The position numbers were made by a program, and so were the translations under genes. Below the pieces are notes generated by a model. The model ran no database searches. It worked only from the letters and a program-made list of their open reading frames with translations, and had not been told where the DNA came from. Shown one piece after another: positions 20,414 to 30,205 of a DNA stretch of 64,000 bases. How positions within the stretch are numbered: the first letter of the stretch is position 1; each line of letters opens with the position of its first letter. Source of the stretch: Candidatus Pantoea edessiphila (GTDB lineage: Bacteria; Pseudomonadota; Gammaproteobacteria; Enterobacterales; Enterobacteriaceae); contig NZ_PDKR01000001.1 in the NCBI RefSeq assembly GCF_002933345.1, positions 1 through 64,000 of the forward strand. The letters run 5' to 3'.

Positions 20414-20863
20414 TCAATTATCTTTTTTTAGTGTTCCTTTAGATTGTTTATGAAAAAGGTCATCAAAGTTAATAGGTGCTAAATTTATCTGAGGAAATGT
20501 TCCACGTGTAACTAGATTAGAAATACATTCACTTCCATAAGGAAACAGAATTGTTGGACAATATACTCCTAAAAAATATATGATTTGAGAGTCATGGATA
20601 CTATTTGTATTAAATATTCCAGCTTGTTTTACTTCGCAAATAAATGCAATATCTTTATCCATGCTAGCGGTTACAGTCAATCCTAATACAACTTCAAATA
20701 ATTTACTAGATAGTTGATAAGAAGAAGTATATACATCTAATTTAAAATTTGAATTCCAATCTTTATGGAAGATTTTCGGTGTATTTGCTGCTTCAAATGA
20801 AATATCTTTAACATATATACGATTAATTTGAAATTTTATTTCATTAATATTGTAATTTGACAT
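20414..20863 (-). CDS. secB: protein-export chaperone SecB
   Basis: SecB is the tetrameric chaperone that holds preproteins for SecA. The 149-residue protein (E. coli 155) matches throughout: INRIYVKDISFEAANTPKIF at the N-terminus, CEVKQAGIF in the middle, and the strongly conserved RGTFPQINLAPINFDDLF at the C-terminus. The acidic tail that contacts SecA in E. coli is shortened to a Lys-rich end, so SecA binding could be weaker. SecB is often lost from strongly reduced symbionts, so its retention suggests that some outer-membrane export persists. Confidence 0.95.
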   Translation of the reverse strand: MSNYNINEIKFQINRIYVKDISFEAANTPKIFHKDWNSNFKLDVYTSSYQLSSKLFEVVLGLTVTASMDKDIAFICEVKQAGIFNTNSIHDSQIIYFLGVYCPTILFPYGSECISNLVTRGTFPQINLAPINFDDLFHKQSKGTLKKDN

Positions 20864-21891
20864 ATAGTCATACCTTGAAATTAAAATTTTGATAAAACTA
20901 TAAAGAAAGTAAAGTTAAGCTTTTATTGTTATCAAGCTTAAAATAAATCATCATAACCTCTTATATGTATGTTTTTCGTTAATAAACATTTGAGTTAATG
21001 TTTTATAACCCTTACGTTGAATCATTTTTTGTTTTTTTATTTCGTTTTATCTTATGTTTTTTTATTATATATATTCTACTTTTAATATTTTACATCTTAT
21101 ACTGTTAACTAGATAAATATTCTTACTTTTATTATTAATTTATTAATTTTTAAATTAATTACTTTATTAATATATTATTTATAATTATTAAATAATAAAA
21201 ATTTAAACATATCTAATATATTGTAATTTTTTATTTTATAAAATCATAATAATACATTTGATATTAAAATATATTTATTTTTTATAAAAACTAAATATAT
21301 TAATTAATTGTAATGTAAAAATTGTAAAAATAAAATAATAATAAATGTTAATTATTATATCAAAGTTATTAAAATTACATTAAAGTATTTATTTAATCCT
21401 GAATAATTTTATTGAATCAATATGTAATGATATTGAAATATTTTTATAGTTTAATAAAGTATTATAAAATATTAGTCATACTTTATATATTAAATACAAA
21501 ATTATAATAAATTTTATATATTTTTATTTTCATGATTATCATAAAATAGAGTGAATTATATTTGTTAATTAAAAAATAATATTATAATTTATAAAATTTA
21601 TCTTAAAAAACTTATTAATGACTAATTAATGAGTTTAATTGATATTTAATTTGATAATAATATTTGATTATATATATTTATATTTTTCTAGAAATGATAA
21701 AATACGATATCAACCTTAATATAAATTATTTTATATTAAAATATAATATTATAATATACAATAATATTTTAATCACCGTAAAATAGTGTATTTATAAATT
21801 AATATCATTATTAAATAATGGAAAAAATCATTTAATATATTATAACTATTTTAAATTAAATAAAACTTATAAGATTTTATCGGAGTATTTA
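20864..21891. other. 1-kb gene-free spacer
   Basis: No credible coding region, tRNA or known RNA is visible in 1,028 bp of extreme A/T content. A hairpin with 8-bp arms (TTAAGCTT at 20915-20922, its complement at 20934-20941) stands near secB. The right end supplies the sdaC promoter and its CGGAG ribosome binding site. The spacer marks a synteny junction between secB and sdaC. Confidence 0.6.
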
Positions 21892-23175
21892 ATGAAAACC
21901 ACTCAAATAAGCACGTCAAGTAATATTAATACGGCAGCTAAAAAAGGGTGGTATAAAACTGATACTACCTGGTTAATGGGATTATATGGAACAGCAATTG
22001 GTGCTGGAGTATTGTTTTTACCTATTGATGCAGGAATTGGAGGCTTGATTCCATTAATTATTATGGCTATTATTGCTTTTCCTTTAACTTTTTTTTCTCA
22101 TCAAGCATTAACAAGATTTGTATTATCTGGAAATAATCCTTCAGGAGGTATTACTGAAGTAGTAGAAGAACATTTCGGTACTCATATAGGTAATATTATA
22201 ACGTTATTTTACTTTTTATCTATATATCCTACTCTATTGATGTATAGTGTAGCTATGACCAATACATTAAATAGTTTTATTTTAAATCAATTAAAAATAA
22301 TACCTCCACCACGAGGGTTATTATCATTCATTTTAATTGTGCTAATGATGCTAATATTTAGATTTGGTGAAAAAATAATATTAAAAGTAATGAATTTATT
22401 AGTTTATCCATTTATTATTTCATTGATTTTAATATCATTTTATTTGATGCCACATTGGCAAAGAGCTACCTTAGAAACTTTAAATTTTCATCAAACCAAT
22501 AATATTTGGATTACATTATGGTTAGCTATTCCAGTTATGGTTTTTTCTTTTAATCATTCACCTATTATATCTTCTTTTGCTTTAGCAAAAAGATCTGAAT
22601 ATGGAGAATATGCAGAAAAGAAATGTTCACGTATTCTTGCTTATGCACATTTATTAATGATAATAACAGTTATGTTCTTCGTTTTTAGCTGTGTATTTAG
22701 TTTATCTTCTGAAGATTTAAATATTGCTAAAAAACAAAATATTACTGTATTAACATATCTTACAAATCATTTTAATGCACCAGTGATAGATTGGTTGGGT
22801 TCACCTCTTGCTATTATAGCAATTACTAAATCATTTCTTGGACATTATTTAGGAGCTAGAGAAGGACTTAATGGAATAATAGATAAATTACTACGCAAGT
22901 TAGGTAAAAATGTAAACAATAAACGGATAAATTATATAACTTCATTTTTTATTTTAACAACAACTTGGTTTGTAGCTACATTAAATCCCAATATTTTAAA
23001 AATGATAGAAATTTTAGGGGGACCAATTGTTTCAGTAATTTTATTTTTAATGCCAATATATGCAATTAAAAAAGTTCCAATTATGTGCAAATATTCTAAT
23101 AATTTTGTTAATTTATTTGTTGTATTTATTGGTTTAACTGCAATTTCTGCAATTTTTTATTCATTTTTTTATTAA
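21892..23175 (+). CDS. sdaC: serine/proton symporter of the HAAAP family
   Basis: The 427-residue protein matches E. coli SdaC (429) end to end, from KTDTTWLMGLYGTAIGAGV near 22-40 to the C-terminal ISAIFYSFFY. About eleven membrane segments are predicted. Signature stretches include LWLAIPVMVFSFNHSPIISS near 210-229 and KSFLGHYLGAREG near 316-328. SdaC imports L-serine with protons at high serine, which could supply cysteine, glycine and one-carbon units from the host. It stands alone between two spacers and the adjacent sdaB of E. coli is absent. Specificity for serine rather than threonine is inferred from overall similarity. Confidence 0.93.
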   Translation: MKTTQISTSSNINTAAKKGWYKTDTTWLMGLYGTAIGAGVLFLPIDAGIGGLIPLIIMAIIAFPLTFFSHQALTRFVLSGNNPSGGITEVVEEHFGTHIGNIITLFYFLSIYPTLLMYSVAMTNTLNSFILNQLKIIPPPRGLLSFILIVLMMLIFRFGEKIILKVMNLLVYPFIISLILISFYLMPHWQRATLETLNFHQTNNIWITLWLAIPVMVFSFNHSPIISSFALAKRSEYGEYAEKKCSRILAYAHLLMIITVMFFVFSCVFSLSSEDLNIAKKQNITVLTYLTNHFNAPVIDWLGSPLAIIAITKSFLGHYLGAREGLNGIIDKLLRKLGKNVNNKRINYITSFFILTTTWFVATLNPNILKMIEILGGPIVSVILFLMPIYAIKKVPIMCKYSNNFVNLFVVFIGLTAISAIFYSFFY

Positions 23176-23834
23176 TTATATTTAAAAATTTTAATAAAAT
23201 ATTAAATTTTATTAAATGATTTGTTATTATATTATTTAATATAATAAAATGATCATAATAAAAAGATACTAATTTAAATTATTTTTTAATATTATTGAAT
23301 ATGTTTAATACTATATTAATGGTCTTAATTATTTTAACTAAATTTATGGGCATATTTAAAAATAATATTTAAAATATATATTATATTGGATACTGTTTTA
23401 TAAAACTTATTGATTTTTATGATTTATTAATAAATACTTCAGTACAGTGAATAATTTATTCTATTAATTATAAAAAATATTAATTAATAATAACTATATT
23501 TTTTCAACTTGATAGAGTACACTTATTTATAATGTATGGTATAATGGCAGCTAATTTGAAAATTTTATTAAGACATAATGTAAATATTTTATTTGAATTA
23601 AATATTATTTTGTGTAATAGTTAGAAACATTTAGTATTAAAAATTTAAATATAAATTTAATATAAAATCAAAAAGGAGGGTACTGAATTATTCAAAAAAA
23701 TAATAATTAAAAATATAATTAATATTAATACTTTTAAAGTATAGATAGATTTAAATTATGTATTTTTTACAATTGCTGTACTGAATATTAATACAGTGAT
23801 AGTGTTATTTTTTTTCAAGTAAAGGTAATATTAG
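23176..23834. other. spacer and long upstream region of cspE
   Basis: 659 bp with no gene. A TATAAT at 23540-23545 followed by GGCAGC is a possible -10 element, but no good -35 stands at the right distance. A purine block AAGGAGGG near 23674 lies 160 bp before cspE and leads no open frame that I recognise. Cold-shock genes often have long leaders, so part of this may be transcribed. Confidence 0.4.
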
Positions 23835-24044
23835 ATGTCTAAGATCAAAGGTAATGTTAAATGGTTTAATGAATCAAAAGGATTCGGTTTCATTACTCCT
23901 GAAGATGGTAGCAAAGATGTATTTGTGCATTTCTCTGCTATTCAGAGTAACGGATTCAAAACTCTAGCTGAAGGTCAAAGAGTTGAGTTTGAAATTACTG
24001 ACGGCGCAAAAGGCCCATCTGCTGCTAACGTTATCAGTCTTTAA
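23835..24044 (+). CDS. cspE: cold-shock-like protein CspE
   Basis: CspE is a small RNA chaperone and antiterminator. The 69-residue protein differs from the E. coli CspE I recall at only about three positions. RNA-binding motifs RNP1 (KGFGFI, near 16-21) and RNP2 (VFVHF, near 29-33) are intact. Codon choice is visibly less A/T-biased than in its neighbours (TCTGCTGCTAACGTTATCAGTCTT-like codons), as seen for very highly expressed genes. AAAGG precedes the ATG. A strong terminator follows at once. Confidence 0.97.
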   Translation: MSKIKGNVKWFNESKGFGFITPEDGSKDVFVHFSAIQSNGFKTLAEGQRVEFEITDGAKGPSAANVISL

Positions 24045-24069
24045 CTTAACAGTCAGAAACACTACAACC

Positions 24070-24094
24070 ACCCGCCGTAATTAGGCGGGTTTTA
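24070..24094 (+). terminator. Rho-independent terminator of cspE
   Basis: A 7-bp stem, ACCCGCC (24070-24076) with GGCGGGT (24084-24090), encloses a 7-base loop and is followed by a T-rich run. It is one of the few G/C-rich intergenic elements in the window and lies 26 bp after the cspE stop. Confidence 0.92.
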
Positions 24095-24541
24095 TTTTAA
24101 ATTAATAATTCAATATAATTTTATTATAATATACACCAAACTATTTTAATTTTTCCAAGTTTTTCATATATTTTTTAATATTTGAATTAATATGACTAGC
24201 ATTTATCATTTATAGTAATATTAACAGAAGAATAATAAAGTCCTATCACTTGAATCACATTTTTACTAAATTTATTTTGATAAACCAATTATTTTATAAC
24301 TAAATTTTCTATGAAATTTAATCAAATAATTAATATTTATTTGCATAGAAATATTTTATTGTGAATAACAATTATTATTGCTATTAATGATATATAGTAA
24401 ATTATAACGAGTAATAAAAAATATTTAATAAATATAATTTTTATATTGTAATTTAAATTAGTGGTATTTTATCCAAATAATTATTATAGTATAATTCTAT
24501 TATGAAATATAATTTTTTCGAAAGTTTAAAAAGGGAGTCCA
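24095..24541. other. spacer at the left edge of the inverted lip segment
   Basis: Nothing is recognisable in about 450 bp beyond the lipB ribosome binding site (AGGGAG at 24532-24537). By E. coli order tatE and others stood near here. It is one breakpoint of the lipB-lipA inversion. Confidence 0.5.
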
Positions 24542-25177
24542 TTGCCAACTAACTCTATAATAGTACGTCAATTGAATTTGTGTGATTGGCAATCTATATC
24601 AATTGCAATGCACCAATATACAAGTCAACGTAATCAAAGAAGTTACGATCAAATATGGCTAGTGGAACACTATTCAATATTTACTCAAGGCAGAACAGGA
24701 AAAAGTAAACATATTTTACAACCTAGTTTAATTAAAATTGTTCAAAGTGATAGAGGTGGTCAAATAACCTATCATGGTCCAGGACAGCAAATAATGTATG
24801 TCTTGATTGATTTAAAACGTCAAAAAATAAAGGTTAAGGAACTAGTAAGTATATTAGAAAAAACAGTAATTAATACTTTAAATTATTTTGAAATAAAAGC
24901 TCATAATCGTTTAGATGCTCCCGGAGTTTACGTAAAAAACAAGAAAATTTGTTCATTGGGACTACGCATCAGTAATGGATGCTCCTTGCACGGATTAGCG
25001 CTAAACGTAACAGTAGATTTAAAACCATTTTTAATTATCAATCCTTGTGGTTATGCCGATATGAAAATGACTAAAATACAAAATTATTGTCCAAATATTA
25101 ATATCGATAAAGTTAGATCTCTGTTAATATTAGAATTTTCTAGTCTAATGAACTATCAACATATTAAATATCAATAA
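24542..25177 (+). CDS. lipB: lipoyl(octanoyl) transferase
   Basis: LipB moves octanoate from acyl carrier protein to the lipoyl domains of enzyme E2 subunits. The 211-residue protein (E. coli 213) has the acyl-acceptor Cys169 in NPCGY and Lys135 in KKICSLGLR, both at E. coli numbering, with SDRGGQITYHGPGQ at 69-82. It starts with TTG at 24542 behind AGGGAG. SucB, encoded later in the window, is an expected substrate. lipB precedes lipA on the plus strand, whereas in E. coli both point towards cspE. Confidence 0.96.
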   Translation: MPTNSIIVRQLNLCDWQSISIAMHQYTSQRNQRSYDQIWLVEHYSIFTQGRTGKSKHILQPSLIKIVQSDRGGQITYHGPGQQIMYVLIDLKRQKIKVKELVSILEKTVINTLNYFEIKAHNRLDAPGVYVKNKKICSLGLRISNGCSLHGLALNVTVDLKPFLIINPCGYADMKMTKIQNYCPNINIDKVRSLLILEFSSLMNYQHIKYQ

Positions 25178-25229
25178 TAAAAACTATTGAATCATAATAT
25201 TTTAAGTCTAATATAGAAATATAGTAACA

Positions 25230-26135
25230 ATGAAAATAATTTCAATAAAAAACATAGAAAATCAAGAAACTCTATCTAAACCAGAATGGATTAAAATTAA
25301 ATTACCTACAAATTTAGTTCGTATTAATAATATTAAAGCTATTATGCATGAAAATAATGTAAATTCAGTTTGCAAAGAAGCTTCATGTCCAAACATTGTT
25401 GAATGTTTTAATAATAATACAGCAACATTTATAATACTTGGAGTAATCTGTACCAGAAAATGCCCATTCTGCGATGTTAAACACGGAAATCCTTCTATGC
25501 CTGATCCTGATGAACCTAATAGGTTAGCTAATGCTGTAATTGCTATTGGATTAAAGTACATAGTAATTACTTCTGTTAATCGCGATGATTTAATTGATGG
25601 TGGGGCACAACATTTTGTTAATTGTATTATTGCAATTCGTAAACATAGTCCCAACGTTAGAATTGAAATATTAGTCCCTGATTTTCGAAAATGTATGAAT
25701 CATGCTTTAAAGATTATAAATAACCAACCACCTGATATATTTGGTCATAATATAGAAAATGTTCCAAGAATATACCGCCAAATACGTCCTGGTGCTAATT
25801 ATAAAAAATCTTTACAATTATTGGAAAAATTTAAGAAATATCATCCAAATATTCCATCTAAATCTGGGTTAATGGTAGGATTAGGTGAAACAAATGCTGA
25901 AATTATCAAAGTAATGCAAGATCTACGTAGTCACGGTGTAACTATGTTAACTGTAGGACAGTATTTACAACCAAGTCATAAACATTTACCAGTAAAACGC
26001 TACATAAGTCCTAAGGAATTTAATGATATAAAAAAAGAAGCGTTATCTATGGGTTTTACTTATGCTGCTTGTGGCCCACTAATTAGATCTTCTTATTATG
26101 CTGATAGGCAAGATAGAGGATTGCATATTAATTGA
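25230..26135 (+). CDS. lipA: lipoyl synthase (radical SAM)
   Basis: LipA inserts two sulfurs into octanoyl groups. The 301-residue protein (E. coli 321, so about 20 residues shorter at the N-terminus) carries both cysteine clusters: Cys48, Cys53 and Cys59 for the sacrificial auxiliary cluster, and Cys74, Cys78 and Cys81 (CTRKCPFC) for the radical-SAM cluster. The C-terminal RSSYYADRQ motif with its serine ligand is present. It follows lipB by 52 bp. Electrons probably come from FldA/Fpr. Confidence 0.96.
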   Translation: MKIISIKNIENQETLSKPEWIKIKLPTNLVRINNIKAIMHENNVNSVCKEASCPNIVECFNNNTATFIILGVICTRKCPFCDVKHGNPSMPDPDEPNRLANAVIAIGLKYIVITSVNRDDLIDGGAQHFVNCIIAIRKHSPNVRIEILVPDFRKCMNHALKIINNQPPDIFGHNIENVPRIYRQIRPGANYKKSLQLLEKFKKYHPNIPSKSGLMVGLGETNAEIIKVMQDLRSHGVTMLTVGQYLQPSHKHLPVKRYISPKEFNDIKKEALSMGFTYAACGPLIRSSYYADRQDRGLHIN

Positions 26136-26199
26136 ATATTAACATTTTTGTAAAAATATATAAAACTTAAGTTATGAATTATAAATATTTATAATAAAC

Positions 26200-27327
26200 T
26201 TAAATATAGTAACTTAATATTTTTTTATGCGTGTCAATAGACATCATAATCCCAAATCCAGCCATAAGTACGACTAATGATGATCCTCCATAACTTATCA
26301 TAGGTAATGGTATGCCAACTACTGGTAAAACACCACTAACCATACTTACGTTAATGATTATGTATATAAATAAAACTAATATTAAAGTACTTATTATTAC
26401 ACAACCAAAAGAACTTGAAGCACGTAATGCTAAAATTAAACCTCTTATGATTAAGAGTAAATATAACAAAAATAAAAATACTATACCTATTAGGCCTAGT
26501 TCTTCTGCTATAACTGCAAAAATAAAATCAGTATGTCTTTCTGGTAAAAATTTTAATTGTGATTGAGTACCTAAAAGAAAACCTTTTCCATATAAACCAC
26601 CAGAACCAATAGCTATTTTAGATTGCATAATGTGATATCCAGCTCCTAAAGGATCACTATTTGGATGTAGTAGCATAATTATACGTTCACGTTGATAATC
26701 TTGCATTAAAAAAAACCACAGAATAGGACTAAATAAAATTATTAAAAATAATGTTATAATAATTAACTTCCAATTTATGCCAGAAATAAACAATACAAGT
26801 AGTCCCGATATAGCTACTAAAATAGATGTCCCTAAATCAGGTTGTATTGCTATTAATAAAGTTGGTATTAATATAAAAATTAAGGCAGCAAATATACGTC
26901 TTATTGTTATCGGTTTGAAATCATTATTGATAAATCTGGTGATTGCTAATGGAACAACTATCTTAGCAATTTCTGATGGTTGAAACCGTAATATTCCTAA
27001 ATCTAACCAACGTTGTGATCCTTTGCTTATTTGACCATAAACATCTACAACTACTAATAAAATCACACATATTATATAGAGATAATAAGCATATTTTTCA
27101 TAAATTTTAGGTGGTAGTTGAGCTAATAATATCATAGTCGTTAAACCAACTATAACTTGAATGATTTTTTTCTCTGTAATTCCTATATTCTGATTACTAG
27201 CACTCCATACAATAATTATTCCATAAATTAATAAAGGAACCATTGTAAACATAAATAATGGATCAATATGAATACGCATCCAAATTGAATTTACGTTGAA
27301 TTTATTATTAAATGCTCTGATTGACAT
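26200..27327 (-). CDS. mrdB: rod-shape peptidoglycan polymerase RodA
   Basis: RodA is the SEDS glycosyltransferase of the elongasome, partner of PBP2. The 375-residue protein (E. coli 370) has about ten membrane segments. SEDS landmarks include LRFQPSEIAKI near 113-123 and the C-terminal GIPLPMISYGGSSLV motif. It lies 48 bp after mrdA on the same strand, as in E. coli. rlpA, dacA and ybeD, which follow in E. coli, are missing, because the next genes (lipAB) lie in opposite orientation. Confidence 0.95.
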   Translation of the reverse strand: MSIRAFNNKFNVNSIWMRIHIDPLFMFTMVPLLIYGIIIVWSASNQNIGITEKKIIQVIVGLTTMILLAQLPPKIYEKYAYYLYIICVILLVVVDVYGQISKGSQRWLDLGILRFQPSEIAKIVVPLAITRFINNDFKPITIRRIFAALIFILIPTLLIAIQPDLGTSILVAISGLLVLFISGINWKLIIITLFLIILFSPILWFFLMQDYQRERIIMLLHPNSDPLGAGYHIMQSKIAIGSGGLYGKGFLLGTQSQLKFLPERHTDFIFAVIAEELGLIGIVFLFLLYLLLIIRGLILALRASSSFGCVIISTLILVLFIYIIINVSMVSGVLPVVGIPLPMISYGGSSLVVLMAGFGIMMSIDTHKKILSYYI

Positions 27328-27375
27328 ATTGATCTTTCCGTAAAGATTTTGTTGTAAACATAGTCTTTAATTAAT

Positions 27376-29220
27376 TTATTTACTCTTATTAATTAAATAA
27401 TAATCTAAAATTTTGCGCATAACTAATCCTATTTTATGATTATTATTACTATTTTCCATAATAATTGTCACCGCTATACGTGGTTTATCATAAGGAGCAT
27501 ATGCATTCATTAACTTATGATCACGTAAATTTTCTTGGATTTTATATGAATTGTAAATTTCACTTTTTTTTAATCCGAATACTTGAGCAGTACCAGACTT
27601 TGCTGCTACTTTATAAGGAGCATTTGCAAAATTATGATATGCAGTTCCGTTTACATGATTAGCCACACCATACATTCCATATTTAACTATATTCCAATAT
27701 TTGGAATTGGAAGTGATTGCATTTTTTGTAAATGGTTTGTTATAAAGGATATTGGAATTTATATCAGTAATAAAATGAAGAATATGTGGAATCTTAACAA
27801 TTCCATTATTTATCAAAGTCATCAATGCTTTATTCATTTGTAATGGAGTAGAAGTCCAGTAACCTTGTCCAATTCCAATTGGAACTGTATCACCTTTATA
27901 CCATGGTTTTTGAAAATTATCTACTTTCCATTTACGTGTTGGCATGTTTCCTATATTTTCTTGAAACAAATCAATACCAGTATGTTTACCAAAACCAAAT
28001 TTTGTCATCCATTCATTGATATAATCAATGCCCATATTATATGAGACTTGATAAAAAAAAGTATCAGAAGATTCCTCTATAGACTTTATTACGTCCAAGT
28101 ATCCATGACCTGATTTTTTCCAATCACGGTAATATTTTTTAGAACCTGGTAATTTCCACCAACCTGGATCAAATATGGTAGTATCACTACTAATTATTCC
28201 AGCATTAAGTGCTGTAAGTGCCATATATGGTTTGACTGTAGATGCAGGAGGATAAATAGCTTGAATTACACGGTTATATAAAGGAAAATTTTTATCTTTT
28301 AATAATATATTATAATCTTTATTAGAAATGCCCTTTACAAATAAATTTGCATTAAAACTAGGAATAGAAACCATAGCTAATATTGCACCAGTTTTAGGAT
28401 TACTTGCTATTACAGCAATACGACCTTTATTTGCAACTATCTTTTCGATATATTGTTGTAATTTTAAATCTATAGTAAGGTATATATCATTACCTGATAT
28501 TGGCGGTTTTTTACGTAATTCTCTAAGTTTATAACCACGGCTATTAATTTTAATTTTTCTATAACCAATATTTCCATGTAATACATCTTCATAATAAGCT
28601 TCAATTCCTAGCTTACCGATATTTTTAGTGCCTAAATAGTTATCTCTTTTTTTAATTTTAGTTAAATTATTGATATCTTTATTATTAATATTTGATATAT
28701 AACCTATAATATGAGATAGTGTTTTACCAAAAGGATAATAACGAATTTGATATTTTTTTATTCTTACTCCGGGAAAAAGATGTTTATTTGCCGTAAATTT
28801 AGCAAGTTTAGTTATATTTACTTGAGATCCGAGAGGAATATCAATAACATTAAAACCTTTTATAAGTTCTTTTTTTAAATTTTTAAAATCACTATCTGTT
28901 AAATCGAAAATCTTACTTAAATTTAAAAATGTTTTATTTAAATCATGAATCTTTTTTAATATAAATTGTATTTTATAAGAATTTCGATTAATTGCTAAAG
29001 CTATACCATTACAATCATATATAGTTCCTCTACTAGGTTCAATTGGAATTAATTTAACATAATTTTTTTTTGCTTGTATTGTATATTCTTTAAAATTTAT
29101 TACTTGTAAATAATATATATTTACCAATATTACACAAAGCACTATTAGAATAAAGGAAAAACCAATTAATATTCTTCGTATAGAAATATTTTTCCCGTTG
29201 TTACGATTATTAAAATTCAT
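27376..29220 (-). CDS. mrdA: penicillin-binding protein 2 (transpeptidase)
   Basis: PBP2 cross-links peptidoglycan during side-wall growth. The 614-residue protein (E. coli 633) has one N-terminal membrane anchor near 16-38, a dimerisation domain and a transpeptidase domain. The active-site Ser327-Thr-Val-Lys330 (YPPASTVKP), the Ser-Ser-Asp motif near 384 and the KSGTAQV motif near 540 are all intact. With RodA it suggests a rod-shaped walled cell. This makes loss of glutamate racemase function (frameshifted murI) unlikely to be tolerated. Confidence 0.96.
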   Translation of the reverse strand: MNFNNRNNGKNISIRRILIGFSFILIVLCVILVNIYYLQVINFKEYTIQAKKNYVKLIPIEPSRGTIYDCNGIALAINRNSYKIQFILKKIHDLNKTFLNLSKIFDLTDSDFKNLKKELIKGFNVIDIPLGSQVNITKLAKFTANKHLFPGVRIKKYQIRYYPFGKTLSHIIGYISNINNKDINNLTKIKKRDNYLGTKNIGKLGIEAYYEDVLHGNIGYRKIKINSRGYKLRELRKKPPISGNDIYLTIDLKLQQYIEKIVANKGRIAVIASNPKTGAILAMVSIPSFNANLFVKGISNKDYNILLKDKNFPLYNRVIQAIYPPASTVKPYMALTALNAGIISSDTTIFDPGWWKLPGSKKYYRDWKKSGHGYLDVIKSIEESSDTFFYQVSYNMGIDYINEWMTKFGFGKHTGIDLFQENIGNMPTRKWKVDNFQKPWYKGDTVPIGIGQGYWTSTPLQMNKALMTLINNGIVKIPHILHFITDINSNILYNKPFTKNAITSNSKYWNIVKYGMYGVANHVNGTAYHNFANAPYKVAAKSGTAQVFGLKKSEIYNSYKIQENLRDHKLMNAYAPYDKPRIAVTIIMENSNNNHKIGLVMRKILDYYLINKSK

Positions 29221-29557
29221 GTTAATATATAATTAAATTGATAAATAACGTTGTATATAAAATAGTATATTAAATAATTAATAATTATTTTTACTTTTAA
29301 CAATATCCCAGTTTATTTCATTTATTTATATTAGTGAATAAATATATTCCTAACAGGGATACAAGTACCGATACTATTTCAGTATATATTCTTTTTTGCT
29401 AATTAAAAATTAATTTTAATGTTAAGTAAAATGCTAACTAGCAGTTTTTAATTAGATATCAAATATAATATAAATTTTGATTATTAAATATTATTTTATA
29501 AAATAAAAACCAATGCTTTTCTTTAATTTTAATAAATAATCTCGTCTAATACTAAAT
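29221..29557. other. spacer where rlmH and rsfS would be expected
   Basis: 337 bp between nadD and mrdA without an open frame. E. coli has rlmH and rsfS here. I could not recognise a remnant of either. Confidence 0.5.
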
Positions 29558-30205
29558 TTATTTTTTATATAACCCATATTTTAAAATATAATCAATAACA
29601 ACTTGTGGAAGTAAGTTATTACATGGTTTATTTTGCTTAAAAAGTATTCTGATTTCGCTAGATGAAATATTAAAAAAAGGAGTATCGGCTAACCATATAT
29701 ATCCTGATGGTTTTAAATATAAATTTTTTATATCTTGAATAACGTACTTATTTATCCAAAAAAATCTTTCTTTTTTTTCATTACTTAATTTATAATAGCG
29801 ACGCTTACATACTAATAAATGACATAAAGAGAGGATATCCTGCCAACGATACCATTTATTTAAATTTAATAAAGAATCATAACCAATTATAAAAGCAATA
29901 GATTGATTATTACCAAATTCTGTACGTATATTTTCTAAAGTAGAAACAGTCCATGAAGGTGTTTCATATTGTAATTCACGAGAATCAATTTTAAATAATG
30001 GTTCTCTTTCAATAGCATATCTTATCATATTAATGCGTTGTATTGCATTAGCTTCTGGTAATAAACGATGAGGTGGATTACAATTAGGCAATAAAAATAT
30101 GCGTTCTAAACGAAGCTTAGTAGCTAATATCTTTGCTGTATATAAATGACCAAAATGAATAGGATCAAAGGTCCCTCCAAATATGGTTCGTATTTTACAA
30201 GACAC
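29558..30205 (-). CDS. nadD: nicotinate-nucleotide adenylyltransferase
   Basis: NadD adenylates nicotinate mononucleotide on the way to NAD. I choose the GTG at 30205, giving 215 residues (E. coli 213) that begin VSCKIRTIFGGTFDP; the longer frame from an ATG at 30262 would add a hydrophobic stretch unlike the family and overlap holA by 68 bases. The nucleotidyltransferase motif GGTFDPIHFGH is at 9-19 and the second motif ISSSEIR lies near the C-terminus. With this start it overlaps the holA end by 11 bases. nadA in the same window supplies quinolinate upstream in the pathway. Confidence 0.93.
   Translation of the reverse strand: MSCKIRTIFGGTFDPIHFGHLYTAKILATKLRLERIFLLPNCNPPHRLLPEANAIQRINMIRYAIEREPLFKIDSRELQYETPSWTVSTLENIRTEFGNNQSIAFIIGYDSLLNLNKWYRWQDILSLCHLLVCKRRYYKLSNEKKERFFWINKYVIQDIKNLYLKPSGYIWLADTPFFNISSSEIRILFKQNKPCNNLLPQVVIDYILKYGLYKK

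Noticed and set aside
23509-23545. TTGATA and TATAAT upstream of cspE as a promoter
   Set aside because: The 25-base spacing is too long for a sigma-70 promoter; only the TATAAT is noted as a possible -10.
28328-28534. Plus-strand open frame inside mrdA
   Set aside because: Antisense shadow of a well-conserved gene.
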